Of a DNA stretch of 64,000 nt, positions 1-7,868 are shown in pieces; the stretch's first letter is position 1, and every line of letters starts with the position of its first letter. This stretch comes from Candidatus Iainarchaeum sp. (lineage in GTDB: Archaea; Iainarchaeota; Iainarchaeia; Iainarchaeales; VGJJ01). The DNA is taken from positions 248,001 through 312,000 of the forward strand of contig CP064981.1 in assembly GCA_016699555.1 (NCBI GenBank), in the 5' to 3' direction. Under the pieces are notes generated by a model. That model was not told the DNA's origin. It saw nothing but the letters and a program-made list of their open reading frames with translations, and did no database searches. A program made the position numbers and the translations under genes.

Positions 1-1198
1 CTTCCATCACCGCGCTCGCTTCCAATTCATTCTTGCAGAGCACAATGCTCTCTCCCGCAGAATCATATTTGGGACGACCCGCGCGACCGGCCATCTGACG
101 GTACTCGCGAATGGGAATGGGTACCATCCCCCCAAAATCGAAGCGATGCAACGAAGTGATGATTACCCTGAATGAGGGCAGATTAACCCCTGCCGCCAAC
201 GTCGGAGTGGCCGAAATCGTCTTGATGGCCCCGGCGCGGAAACCATTCTCGATCAATGAGCGTTGCGTCTGCACTAGCCCCGCGTGATGGAATGCCGCCC
301 CATTCTGCACCAGCGCGGAAAGCTTCTTGCATTGCTCGGTGGGAGACTCCAATGCATTCTCAATCTTCTTGGCGATCTTCACCAATTCCTTCTTGTCTTC
401 GATTGTGAGGAATTTCTGCACCACTGCAGCGGATTGCTTCGCCAGCGACTCGGCACGCGGACGCGTATTCGCAAATACGAGCGCCTGCTTCTTCTTCTCC
501 AACGTATTGGAAAGCATCGCCTCGATCGGATCGTCCTCGCGCGTCTTTTCTCGCGCGTTATCCTTGAACTCGATCGTGCTCTCATAGTGCACGCCTTCCT
601 TCAAGGGGACGGGACGGTAATTGGACTGGATCAATTCCGCTTGCAACCATGCAGCCAACTCATCCGAATTAGGGATCGTGGCAGAGAGCGCAATGATCTG
701 CAATTTGGGATTCAGGATGCGCAGCTTCGTAATGATCATCTCGAGCGTAGGCCCGCGATCGCTATCCAGTTCGTGCACTTCATCGATGATCAATGTACCC
801 AATTGCTGCAACCAATCGGCGCGATGAACCAATAGCGAATTTAGTTTTTCATAGGTCGTGAAAACAAAATCGTATTGCGAGAGATACTTGGAAGAAGAAT
901 CCATGTCTCCCGTCGCAACCGCCATGCGGATGTTCTGCTGCTTGGAATACTTGTCCTGGAAATCAGTATAGTGCTCGTTCGCCAACGCGCGCAAGGGGCA
1001 CGTGTACATGGCCTTCTTGCGCTTGTTGAGGATGGAATTCAACCCCGTGAGCTCGGCAATGATCGTCTTACCGGAAGCCGTCGGAGAGGCCACGACCATA
1101 TTCTTGCCATCCCAAGGCGCTTGTAGCACTAACTGCTGCATGGGATTGTAGTCCGAAAAACCATTGGTCTGCTGCACCAGCTCAGGGATGTTAACCAT
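1..1198 (-). CDS. Ski2/Hel308-type DEAD/DEAH helicase, C-terminus outside window
   Basis: ATP-dependent nucleic-acid helicase of superfamily 2; Hel308 relatives unwind stalled replication forks. The visible 399 residues carry a Walker A ASPTASGKT near residue 37, the Walker B/DExH motif IIDEVHELD near 135, motif III LSATIPN near 170 and motif VI QMAGRAGRP near 365, in the normal order. The C-terminal winged-helix and ratchet domains lie beyond base 1, so Hel308 cannot be told apart from other Ski2-like helicases. The ATG at 1198 sits about 25 bases after a TATA-like ATTAAAAT, suggesting a leaderless transcript. It is followed on the same strand by no other gene inside the window. Confidence 0.82.
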   Translation of the reverse strand, partial: MVNIPELVQQTNGFSDYNPMQQLVLQAPWDGKNMVVASPTASGKTIIAELTGLNSILNKRKKAMYTCPLRALANEHYTDFQDKYSKQQNIRMAVATGDMDSSSKYLSQYDFVFTTYEKLNSLLVHRADWLQQLGTLIIDEVHELDSDRGPTLEMIITKLRILNPKLQIIALSATIPNSDELAAWLQAELIQSNYRPVPLKEGVHYESTIEFKDNAREKTREDDPIEAMLSNTLEKKKQALVFANTRPRAESLAKQSAAVVQKFLTIEDKKELVKIAKKIENALESPTEQCKKLSALVQNGAAFHHAGLVQTQRSLIENGFRAGAIKTISATPTLAAGVNLPSFRVIITSLHRFDFGGMVPIPIREYRQMAGRAGRPKYDSAGESIVLCKNELEASAVME

Positions 1199-1274
1199 AG
1201 TCAAATGGCGTAAGAAGGGGATTTTAATGCCATTCCGAGAAGAACGCCAAAGGCCTCAGCAAGAGCGGATGAGA

Positions 1275-2699
1275 CTACCATTTCAGCGGCTGGTCCTGCA
1301 CATACTCTTTGTTCATGCGGATGCATATCGCAGCGCGCTGCAATTCCTGTCCCAAATAGAACGCATGATCGATACGCGAAATCAGATTCGAGTGAGCCAG
1401 TTGCGTGAATAATTCCTCCAACAACTGCTTCTCATCCATCTTCGTGTTATGGAAAATAAAAGGCGTCTTTTTCCCGTCAGGCGTAAAGTGCTGCAAGAGA
1501 ATCAACTTCTCCCCTTCTTTCACTCCCGGAACAATCGAAATCACGAAGTTGCCGCGTGGGTCGGGAGAGAAGCGATAGTTTCCCGCCAAATAATGCTTCT
1601 TCAACACCTCTTTGGCTTCTTCCCAGCGCGGCTGATAGACATGCGCCGAAACGGAAAGACAAACCATTTGGCCAGCGGGAAGGCCCACTTCGCGCGCCAT
1701 CATCTGTTGCAACTCTCGAAGGCCATACATGTTGAGCGGCCAACCCTCATACATGTCATGCGAACGAAACGAACACGTCTGATGCAACTTTCCATGCGAA
1801 ACACTCCACACGATCTGCGTCAAGCAAGGAGGATTCTTATTCTGCTTCTGATCCTCATCCAGTCTCCACGTCACGGCGATCGCGCGGCGCGTGTAAGGGA
1901 CTTCCTTCAAGTAATCAATGGCATTCTGCACCTGATCGATGCGCTCGCGCAAGCGCGAACCATACGTATAAACCACATTCTCGGGCTTTTCATGCGAAGT
2001 GAGTTTTGGAATATAATCCTTCAATGCGTTCGCGTCGCAGGGCATGAATGGAGGAATGGACGGTTCGTCTCCCTCAATGACTGCAACGATGTCGATGCAC
2101 TCCTTCATTTTCGTCTCGTGTTCCGTTGGCTTTTCCTCTCCGAACTTCATCACGTGATCCAAGACCTTCAGCCATCCCTGGGAAATCGTCGAAGCGCGCA
2201 CCAAAAAACCCACTTTCTCGGAATCGTGCATGGGGAATTCTTCCAATTTGGGCTCGGGAAACTCTTTTGCCGCAGCGAAAGGAGGCAATTGCTCCAATGA
2301 AGCAATTGTTTTGGACAATTCATCCACCGGCTTCCCGCGCAAATCAAAGAACCTCACATGCTTGCGCAACACGTCCAAATCGTGCACGGGAATCTCTTTC
2401 TGGAAAGAAAAATTCGTTCCAACCACTTTGCCTTGCGCATCCACTCCCTGCTCAAAGAAAGACTTGATGACATCCCCTGTATGCGTCATGTCGCTCCCGA
2501 AAACCACCAAGTAACGCCAGTGGGGGTTGGAATAGATCCCGCGCACGATGGTGTTGATCCCATCCATCGAATAGAGATTCGCACAAATAGCAAACTTTTC
2601 CTTGGGAAGACGCTCCGCAATGGGTTTTGCCAGCGTCCAGAGGGTACAAATGGCCGTATTGGCCTGCATATCCCCTACAATAAACGAATCGGCAGCCAT
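1275..2699 (-). CDS. thyA: thymidylate synthase with N-terminal MtrA-like (DUF4346) domain
   Basis: Makes dTMP from dUMP by reductive methylation. Residues from about 165 to 474 form the synthase: the catalytic cysteine is in PPCLTQI (about Cys292) and the substrate-binding stretch reads FRSHDMYEGWPLNMYGL, the archaeal version of RSNDxxxGxPFN. Residues 1-160 (FIVGDMQANTAICTLWT...) resemble the MtrA-like/DUF4346 domain known from methanogen methyltransferase subunit A and from archaeal thymidylate synthases, and may bind a pterin cofactor (inference). At 474 residues it is about twice the size of bacterial ThyA because of this domain. A TATA-like element lies just upstream and the message is probably leaderless. 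It is transcribed toward the helicase gene with a 76-base gap. Confidence 0.85.
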   Translation of the reverse strand: MAADSFIVGDMQANTAICTLWTLAKPIAERLPKEKFAICANLYSMDGINTIVRGIYSNPHWRYLVVFGSDMTHTGDVIKSFFEQGVDAQGKVVGTNFSFQKEIPVHDLDVLRKHVRFFDLRGKPVDELSKTIASLEQLPPFAAAKEFPEPKLEEFPMHDSEKVGFLVRASTISQGWLKVLDHVMKFGEEKPTEHETKMKECIDIVAVIEGDEPSIPPFMPCDANALKDYIPKLTSHEKPENVVYTYGSRLRERIDQVQNAIDYLKEVPYTRRAIAVTWRLDEDQKQNKNPPCLTQIVWSVSHGKLHQTCSFRSHDMYEGWPLNMYGLRELQQMMAREVGLPAGQMVCLSVSAHVYQPRWEEAKEVLKKHYLAGNYRFSPDPRGNFVISIVPGVKEGEKLILLQHFTPDGKKTPFIFHNTKMDEKQLLEELFTQLAHSNLISRIDHAFYLGQELQRAAICIRMNKEYVQDQPLKW

Positions 2700-2767
2700 C
2701 CAATCACTAACCGTTTATAGGCATTTTAAGGTTTGGGTGCAATGCCGAGAGTGAAGCATCGGGCGCA

Positions 2768-3445
2768 TTAACGCTCTTTGCTCCAGCGCAATAGCTCCCG
2801 CAATGAAGCGAGCTGGGACTCGATCTCCAGCAACTTCGCCTCCGTCTTCTCCAACTGCGAAGACGAAATATGCAACTGCAACTCCTTCTGCTGATCCGCA
2901 TTCTTCGCCAAACCCTCATGATGCTGATACGCCGGCGAATGCTTGACGGTTTCTAACAACTGCGCACGATAATCCGGATTATGCACAAAATTCTGGATCA
3001 TGGGACGATACTTCTCATTGGCGATCAGCTTGGACCTGATCCCGATGGACTTCGCGGCGGAACGATACTCCTTATCCGTCGCATTCTTCGTCAGGTGCTG
3101 CCAGAAGAGAGGATCGACGAGCTTCTTGGCGTGCTGCACCACATCACGCGTGCGCGCTTTTGCATGCGTCAACTGCCAATTCCATTTGCTCGAAAAGAAA
3201 CGCTTCCTTTTCTCTTCCAACTCATCGATTTGCAGCTGCAACTTATCTGTGGGAGGATAGATGAGCGAAGGCCAATCCTTGAATTGGAGTGTTCCCTCCT
3301 CCGAACGAGGAAATTCCACCTGGATGATTCCCTTGCGCCCAAAATACTGCTCCAGGGCCTTCTTGCGCTGTGCATCGCGCGAAAGGAAGTCCGCCCCATC
3401 GCATTTCTTCTCGAACGAAGCGATGGATTCGATGACTTCCGGCAT
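2768..3445 (-). CDS. hypothetical coiled-coil protein
   Basis: A 225-residue charged protein that I do not recognise. It is rich in Lys, Glu, Gln and Arg, has no signal peptide or membrane segment, and has two heptad-like stretches: about residues 70-95 (LQLQIDELEEKRKRF) and 185-222 (LEKTEAKLLEIESQLASLREL). The middle contains several aromatic and His residues (FWQHL, HNPDYRAQLL, SPAYQHHEG). It lies between thyA and nac, is on the same strand as thyA and could share its transcription. Codon use matches neighbouring genes and the reading frame is intact. The function is unknown. Confidence 0.6.
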   Translation of the reverse strand: MPEVIESIASFEKKCDGADFLSRDAQRKKALEQYFGRKGIIQVEFPRSEEGTLQFKDWPSLIYPPTDKLQLQIDELEEKRKRFFSSKWNWQLTHAKARTRDVVQHAKKLVDPLFWQHLTKNATDKEYRSAAKSIGIRSKLIANEKYRPMIQNFVHNPDYRAQLLETVKHSPAYQHHEGLAKNADQQKELQLHISSSQLEKTEAKLLEIESQLASLRELLRWSKER

Positions 3446-3558
3446 ACCCAGAAAGAATCCATGTAAGGTTAAAAGCTGCCAGCATTTCCCGCAATGCAGG
3501 GCCAGCCATAAAAGGATGTTGGTGCCTTTTTTCTTCTATCGCAATGGAGTGATGAACC

Positions 3559-3909
3559 ATGTTTCCAGGATTAGGCGGAATGAACCCAGCCCAAATGAAA
3601 GGAATGATGAAACAGCTCGGAATCAAGAGCGACGAATTAGACGCGCAAAAAGTGACCATCGAACTCAGCAATGGAAAGACCATCATCTTCAACAATCCCC
3701 AAGTCACCGTAGTGGAAATGAAGAACGCCAAATCCTACACCATCTCCGGCGAAGCCATCGAAAGCGAAGGGCACGAAGGCGTTTCGGCCGAAGACATCGA
3801 ACTAGTCAAAGCCCAAACCGAGTGCTCCGACGAAGACGCACGCGCGGCATTGGAAGAAAGCAATGGCGACATTGCAGAAGCCATTGCAAGCCTGAAGAAA
3901 GAAGAATGA
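3559..3909 (+). CDS. nac: nascent polypeptide-associated complex protein (archaeal NAC alpha)
   Basis: Ribosome-associated chaperone that binds nascent chains at the tunnel exit; in archaea it works as a homodimer. The 116 residues match the usual archaeal length. A Met/Gly-rich N-terminus (MFPGLGGMNPAQMKGMMKQLGI) leads into the NAC beta-barrel (about residues 30-70, KTIIFNNPQVTVVEMKNAKSYTISG), then a linker and a C-terminal UBA helix bundle (about 76-115, EDIELVKAQTECSDEDARAALEESNGD...). The ATG at 3559 follows a GGAGTGATGAACC stretch. Its 3' end faces the small membrane-protein pair on the other strand across a palindromic terminator. Confidence 0.93.
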   Translation: MFPGLGGMNPAQMKGMMKQLGIKSDELDAQKVTIELSNGKTIIFNNPQVTVVEMKNAKSYTISGEAIESEGHEGVSAEDIELVKAQTECSDEDARAALEESNGDIAEAIASLKKEE

Positions 3910-3939
3910 ACCCATCGAGTGCGAACTAAAAAAAAGAAA

Positions 3940-4170
3940 TCAAGCACGTCCGCGGACGTGCTTCTTATTGCGCAACATGCGGGAAAACTTCATCCCGTTC
4001 AACAAATGCTCCATCGAAGCATGCATGGCTTTCATGCGTGTCCTCGTGCGCGTATGATGGGATGACACCATCTCCGTGAGACGGATGTAAATCAAAATAC
4101 TCAACACGATCTGAACCACTTGCGCAATGAAGAGCAGGAGTAAATCCAAACGACCATCAAAGATACCCAT
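3940..4170 (-). CDS. small single-pass membrane protein
   Basis: A 76-residue protein with one N-terminal hydrophobic helix (LLLLFIAQVVQIVLSILIYI, about residues 10-29) and a basic, Arg/Lys/His-rich cytoplasmic-type tail. I do not recognise a family. A GAGGTAG Shine-Dalgarno sits seven bases before the ATG and overlaps the stop of the upstream gene (4177-4284), implying translational coupling. The helix is clearly related to that of the upstream gene (both contain FIAQVV.IV), so the two look like a duplicated pair. The final codons lie inside the terminator hairpin. Confidence 0.55.
   Translation of the reverse strand: MGIFDGRLDLLLLFIAQVVQIVLSILIYIRLTEMVSSHHTRTRTRMKAMHASMEHLLNGMKFSRMLRNKKHVRGRA
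3942..3963 (-). terminator. palindromic hairpin plus T-run overlapping the end of a CDS
   Basis: A perfect 22-base inverted repeat (arms AAGCACGTCC and GGACGTGCTT around GC) followed on the minus strand by GATTTC and a run of eight T's. The stem encodes the last residues and stop of the minus-strand gene ending at 3940, so the terminator is built into its coding sequence. Because the repeat is symmetric it may also slow plus-strand transcripts leaving nac. Confidence 0.7.
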
Positions 4171-4176
4171 GGAAAA

Positions 4177-4284
4177 CTACCTCGACTGCAGCTGAGCGAG
4201 CTTGAATAAGATCAAGACACCCATTACGATGCTCACGACCTGAGCAATGAACACAATAAATGTTCCCATATCCGCGAACAGCAT
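4177..4284 (-). CDS. 35-residue membrane protein, paralogue of the next gene
   Basis: A very short ORF reading MLFADMGTFIVFIAQVV then SIVMGVLILFKLAQLQSR: essentially one membrane helix and a short tail. The start at 4284 is preferred over the longer open frame because a TATA box at 4324-4332 puts transcription start near 4300, inside the longer frame, and GGAGGTGAGG lies just before the ATG. Six bases separate its stop from the downstream start. Similarity of its helix to the downstream protein supports it being real. The function is unknown. Confidence 0.45.
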   Translation of the reverse strand: MLFADMGTFIVFIAQVVSIVMGVLILFKLAQLQSR

Positions 4285-4323
4285 AGGAGAAAACACCTCA
4301 CCTCCTAAGCCAAAAAAGCTGAC

Positions 4324-4332
4324 TATATAAAT
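4324..4332 (-). promoter_or_regulatory. TATA box for the small membrane-protein pair
   Basis: ATTTATATA on the minus strand, about 40 bases before the ATG at 4284. The near-palindromic TATATAAAT could also work on the plus strand, toward the structured element that begins at 4333. Confidence 0.5.
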
Positions 4333-4469
4333 CCACAGTTTCGGCTGTGGGGTGCGAGAACGAGGAATTGCGACTGCAATTCCCCCTTGGATGAACACTT
4401 CCAAGGGCTAATGAGTCGTCGCCCAAAGCTAAGCACGCCGAAATCCAGGCACAACGACGGTTGTGCCTG
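4333..4469 (+). ncRNA. structured intergenic element with four hairpins, possible RNA
   Basis: The gap between two minus-strand genes folds into successive stems when read on the plus strand. They are CCACAG/CTGTGG with loop TTTCGG (4333-4350), GGAATTGC/GCAATTCC with loop GACT, CCCTTGG/CCAAGGG (about 4384-4406) and CAGGCACAAC/GTTGTGCCTG (4446-4469). Between the first two is GGTGCGAGAAC, the same linker as in the 3' elements after fttA and EF-2. No plus-strand gene lies upstream, so this copy is not simply a gene terminator. It may be a separate small RNA driven by the TATATAAAT at 4324. No known RNA family was recognised. Confidence 0.35.
4446..4469 (-). terminator. hairpin after the surface-protein gene
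   Basis: A 10-bp stem (CAGGCACAAC with GTTGTGCCTG, four-base loop) begins about 11 bases after the stop of the gene ending at 4480. Only a short T stretch (GATTT) follows, so it is weaker than other terminators here and may instead belong to the plus-strand element. Confidence 0.4.
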
Positions 4470-4479
4470 TCCGACGCAA

Positions 4480-5826
4480 TCAGGGGGTTACCACTTCCAA
4501 CGCCGATGCCTCCACCAACTCATCGCGGATGAGTGTGGCCGAGACCTGCACCGTGACATCGTTTCCGATCGCATGGCCGGGAAGCAAGTATGCATTCAGC
4601 TTGGAATCGGGCACCGCATAAGAGGCGTTGCCGTCTCCCAACGAAGCGATGGAAAGGATCCCCGGCTGATAGGACTGGATTAACGCATTCGCATCCAAGG
4701 ACAAGAAATAATGCTCAATCGCATCCGAGGCCTGCTGCGTATTCTGCGCGGTCGTGTTCACGTCCACCAACAACTGCGTCTGAGGCTCGGTGAACTCCAA
4801 CGGCACATTCGTCTGCAACGAAGACTCGATCGCCTGCGTCAACAACAGCTTCGCCTCGGCTAATGTAACATTCCCCAATCCCACAAGCAATGCATTCGCA
4901 TCCGTACCGAACGAAACGAATTGGGTCCCGTTCGCCTGCACGAACCCGTTGATATCGTCCATGACCGCATCGGATTGCGGCAGATGAACCACTAACACAT
5001 TATCGCGACGCGGAATCAACACATTATCAATTCCCCCCACGGAAGGAATCGCGTTCAGCGAATTCTGGATCATCGCTTCCGAGAAATTGGGGAAGTAATG
5101 GATGGAACCCGTCACAATCAGCTTCGACTGCAGCTCCAAGACAGGCGCCGTAATGGAAAGCGAAAGCGGAGACGGGCTCTGCGACACATTCTGCGACTCA
5201 AACAAGAACGCATTCACGACTTGGTTTCCCTGCATGACGATTTGGAGCGGCCCCATGACCTTATCCCCGGGACGCGTGTATAGGGTCGTGTATCCCAACA
5301 CTTGATTGGAAGGAAGACGCACCGTTTCCGTCTTTCCATCCTCGCTCGCGGCTTGCACCTCAATAGGCGTTTCGATGAGCGCCTGGAAATAGATCTCGGG
5401 AGAAGAAAACAACCCCGTCTCGAAAATGGAATCGATGAACAATTCCTTGTTCGCATCCGCCGTCAAGGAAATTTGACCCAAATAACTCACCGCGCCCGAA
5501 TTGAAATCCAACTTCGTGAATTGCGATTGCACCGCACGCACGCCCGGAATGGAACTGATCGCCTCATCCAACGCCGTCTTATCCGTCTCCGAGGTTTGCG
5601 AAATGATCACGGCAGAAGGGAACAAATCCTTCACGGTCGCCTCCACCTCATTGGAAACCAACGTGCGCGTGACACCATTGTTGGGATCGTCCGGATTCGT
5701 CGTCGTATCATCCTGCGTCGTCGAAGCCAAATAGACCGCTGCACCGGAAAGCAACATCAATGCAATCACGGCAATCGCGCCCCACTTGATGAGGGGAGAT
5801 CTTTCGGTAGTAGTGCTCAGCGCCAT
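4480..5826 (-). CDS. membrane-anchored extracellular protein, unknown function
   Basis: About 448 residues: a short cytoplasmic N-terminus, one hydrophobic helix (WGAIAVIALMLLSGAAVYLA, about residues 15-34), then a long polar domain with many Asn-X-Ser/Thr sequons, consistent with an N-terminally anchored cell-surface protein. Two weakly similar halves recur with pattern ...ALxSIPGVxxxxx (AISSIPGVRAVQS, SLNAIPSVGGIDN), perhaps repeated ferredoxin-like folds. No catalytic motif is seen. A GTG at 5835 also opens the frame, but the ATG at 5826 has AGGAA upstream and gives a normal positive-inside N-terminus. A hairpin lies just beyond the stop. Confidence 0.6.
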   Translation of the reverse strand: MALSTTTERSPLIKWGAIAVIALMLLSGAAVYLASTTQDDTTTNPDDPNNGVTRTLVSNEVEATVKDLFPSAVIISQTSETDKTALDEAISSIPGVRAVQSQFTKLDFNSGAVSYLGQISLTADANKELFIDSIFETGLFSSPEIYFQALIETPIEVQAASEDGKTETVRLPSNQVLGYTTLYTRPGDKVMGPLQIVMQGNQVVNAFLFESQNVSQSPSPLSLSITAPVLELQSKLIVTGSIHYFPNFSEAMIQNSLNAIPSVGGIDNVLIPRRDNVLVVHLPQSDAVMDDINGFVQANGTQFVSFGTDANALLVGLGNVTLAEAKLLLTQAIESSLQTNVPLEFTEPQTQLLVDVNTTAQNTQQASDAIEHYFLSLDANALIQSYQPGILSIASLGDGNASYAVPDSKLNAYLLPGHAIGNDVTVQVSATLIRDELVEASALEVVTP

Positions 5827-5966
5827 GACAATCACGTTCCTGTTGGGGATGTGCCTTTACCATTTCCCTATGGCCAGGTAAAAGCCGAATAGGGAACCGA
5901 AGCCCTGTAAAGGGTTAAAAAAGGCTTGTCGGGGGACATTGCCTATTCAAAAGGAGCGATTATCCT

Positions 5967-6713
5967 ATGCAAAAAGGCGAAATCATCAGCATCGAGTTCA
6001 CGGGAAAAGACGTCACAACGGGAAACGTCTTTGACACCACCAACGAAGAACTCGCCAAAAAGAGCAAAATCTATGCCCAAAACCAAAAATATGGTCCCGT
6101 CATCGTTTCCGTCGGAAACGGCGAAGTCCTCCCGGGATTGGATCACGCCCTGCAACAGATGAAAGCCGGAGAAACCAAGACCGTCAAACTCACCCCCAAA
6201 GACGCCTTCGGCGAACGCAATCCGGACTTGGTCAAAGTATTGCCATTGAACGAATTCAAGAAACACAACGTTTCCGCTGTACCTGGAACCGTCGTCAACG
6301 TCAATGACATGCACGGAAGAGTGCAAAGCGTCTCCGGCGGCCGCGTGAGAGTGGACTTCAACCCCGACCTCGCAGGAAGAGAGCTGGAATACGAATTGAA
6401 AGTAATCAAACAATTCTCCACCAACGAAGAAAAAGCACACGCCATCGCGCAGAAGATCTTCCCCGGACTGCAACACGTGAATGTAAAGATTAACGGAGAA
6501 AAAGCCGAACTACACATTTCCGCACAACAATTGCACCTTGTGCAGCAACGCGAAGCCACCTTCGCCAAGGGAATCCTGGACGCCATTTCTTCCGTGAAGA
6601 AAGTCGAAGTCCTCCACAGCTATACCCAAGAAGACTTCAAGCACCTGCAAGAAATGCAGGCGCGCGGCGGACACTACCACGAAGACGGCAGCTATCACGA
6701 AGGCGAGCACTAG
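5967..6713 (+). CDS. FKBP-type peptidyl-prolyl isomerase (long archaeal form)
   Basis: Prolyl cis-trans isomerase and chaperone. The first 70 or so residues and the stretch from about 135 form the split FKBP fold (GEIISIEFTGKDVTTGNVFDTT; GPVIVSVGNGEVLPGLDHAL; FNPDLAGRELEYELKV). Between them sits the insert-in-flap chaperone domain (about residues 80-130, NEFKKHNVSAVPGTVVNV). A C-terminal domain of about 90 residues follows, as in the 26-kDa archaeal FKBPs, and the protein ends in a His-rich tail (GHYHEDGSYHEGEH) that could bind metal as in SlyD. The ATG follows AAAGGAGCG. It converges with the next gene, leaving only 14 bases between stops. Confidence 0.9.
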   Translation: MQKGEIISIEFTGKDVTTGNVFDTTNEELAKKSKIYAQNQKYGPVIVSVGNGEVLPGLDHALQQMKAGETKTVKLTPKDAFGERNPDLVKVLPLNEFKKHNVSAVPGTVVNVNDMHGRVQSVSGGRVRVDFNPDLAGRELEYELKVIKQFSTNEEKAHAIAQKIFPGLQHVNVKINGEKAELHISAQQLHLVQQREATFAKGILDAISSVKKVEVLHSYTQEDFKHLQEMQARGGHYHEDGSYHEGEH

Positions 6714-6727
6714 GCTCCCTTCTGCCT

Positions 6728-7738
6728 CTATTTCTTTTTAGGTTTAGGACCATACCACTTCATTGCGAGCCGGGCGAGATACAGGCGGTTCTCGGGTCGC
6801 GCCAACGAATCCAAAATCCACTGCGACGACTCAACCCCCTCTCTGCCGCGCGCTACGATGCGGCGGTTGATATTGAAGATGCCCGAGATGAGGTTGCCCA
6901 GCTCCTGCATACTATATCGGCGCAAAATCTTATTCTTCTCTCGTGGCGATAAACGATCCCAATGGCGTATTTTTTTTCGAACCGCTGCCTTCAGGGAATC
7001 CGCATACTCGCGGTGTGCGATTCTCTGCACGGCCTCTCGGATTTCGCGACGCGTCGTGTCACCAGGCCTTGGTGCCAGTGCAGTATCTCCTAGCCTGCGA
7101 TTGAATTCGCCCATGAGCATCTGCCGTTGCAACGATTCATTCCCCAATTGCTGTTCTTTCTTAGCGCGCGCGAACAAATCCTCCCCACGCGGCCCCAATA
7201 TCCCCTCCGAACGCGGCGAACGGATTCCAGCGCTCTGGGACAACAAAAAGGCGCGGCCGAAGTCCACATCGGTGCGTTTTTCCATCTGAAGGACGAGGCG
7301 GGTGATGTCCGCATCGCGCAACGGCTTGCCGCGTTTCTTTCTTGCATTCAAAAATAACTCAATAAAAGCTGGACGAGCAAATGCTTCTTGCTTTTCTTTT
7401 GGGATTTGCTTAAGCAAATAATGAAATACATCAATCACTTTACCGGCTTCATGCAGGGACATGCGCATCCCTTTCTGTTCGGCCTGCGCGCGCACTCCTA
7501 TAGTCATTTCCCGGTGCCGCTCGATGTCGCGTGCCTCCAAGAGAGTCAGATGCCTTCCTTTACGCTTATTCATCTGTGCCAACTGATTGCGCAAATACTG
7601 TCGTTCCACTTCAGGAGGGGTCAGCGTCGCAAACTCCATCCCATCTTTTCGGCCAAAATAACTTTCGCGATTCTTGCGATACCTATGCATTACTCTCCGG
7701 CGCAACACCGGGTCGCGCGAGGGATACTTTGGAGCCAT
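6728..7738 (-). CDS. hypothetical basic protein
   Basis: A 336-residue, strongly Arg/Lys-rich protein with no membrane segment and no family that I recognise. Several Arg-rich helices (VLRRRVMHRYRKNRESYFG near the start; KKIRHWDRLSPREKNKILRR toward the end) suggest nucleic-acid or ribosome binding (inference). The start is placed at 7738 (MAPKYPS) because AAGTATATTAT at 7761-7770 is a TATA box 23 bases upstream. That makes the message leaderless and rules out the longer frame that would run through the promoter. It is divergent from the proteasome gene. Confidence 0.6.
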   Translation of the reverse strand: MAPKYPSRDPVLRRRVMHRYRKNRESYFGRKDGMEFATLTPPEVERQYLRNQLAQMNKRKGRHLTLLEARDIERHREMTIGVRAQAEQKGMRMSLHEAGKVIDVFHYLLKQIPKEKQEAFARPAFIELFLNARKKRGKPLRDADITRLVLQMEKRTDVDFGRAFLLSQSAGIRSPRSEGILGPRGEDLFARAKKEQQLGNESLQRQMLMGEFNRRLGDTALAPRPGDTTRREIREAVQRIAHREYADSLKAAVRKKIRHWDRLSPREKNKILRRYSMQELGNLISGIFNINRRIVARGREGVESSQWILDSLARPENRLYLARLAMKWYGPKPKKK

Positions 7739-7760
7739 ATCCACGAAAATCCAGCTCACA

Positions 7761-7824
7761 ATAATATACTTTGTCCCCACTGCGGCGAAGTAATGTAGCC
7801 TCGTTTTCCGTGCTTATTTATAAA
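7761..7824. promoter_or_regulatory. divergent promoter region: hypothetical protein and proteasome beta
   Basis: Two back-to-back TATA boxes: AAGTATATTAT (7761-7770) reading left to the leaderless ATG at 7738, and TTTATAAA (7817-7824) reading right, which places the proteasome transcript start near 7848. The 36 bases between them would hold the recognition elements and any shared operator; no obvious operator repeat is visible. Confidence 0.6.
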
Positions 7825-7868
7825 TGCTCAGGGGGTATTGGTTAACATAGGCTCCTACTTTTTGTGAG

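Noticed and set aside
4408..4443. hammerhead-like CTAATGAG...CGAAA
   Set aside because: The core needs CUGAUGA; here an essential G is A, and the flanking stems do not fit.
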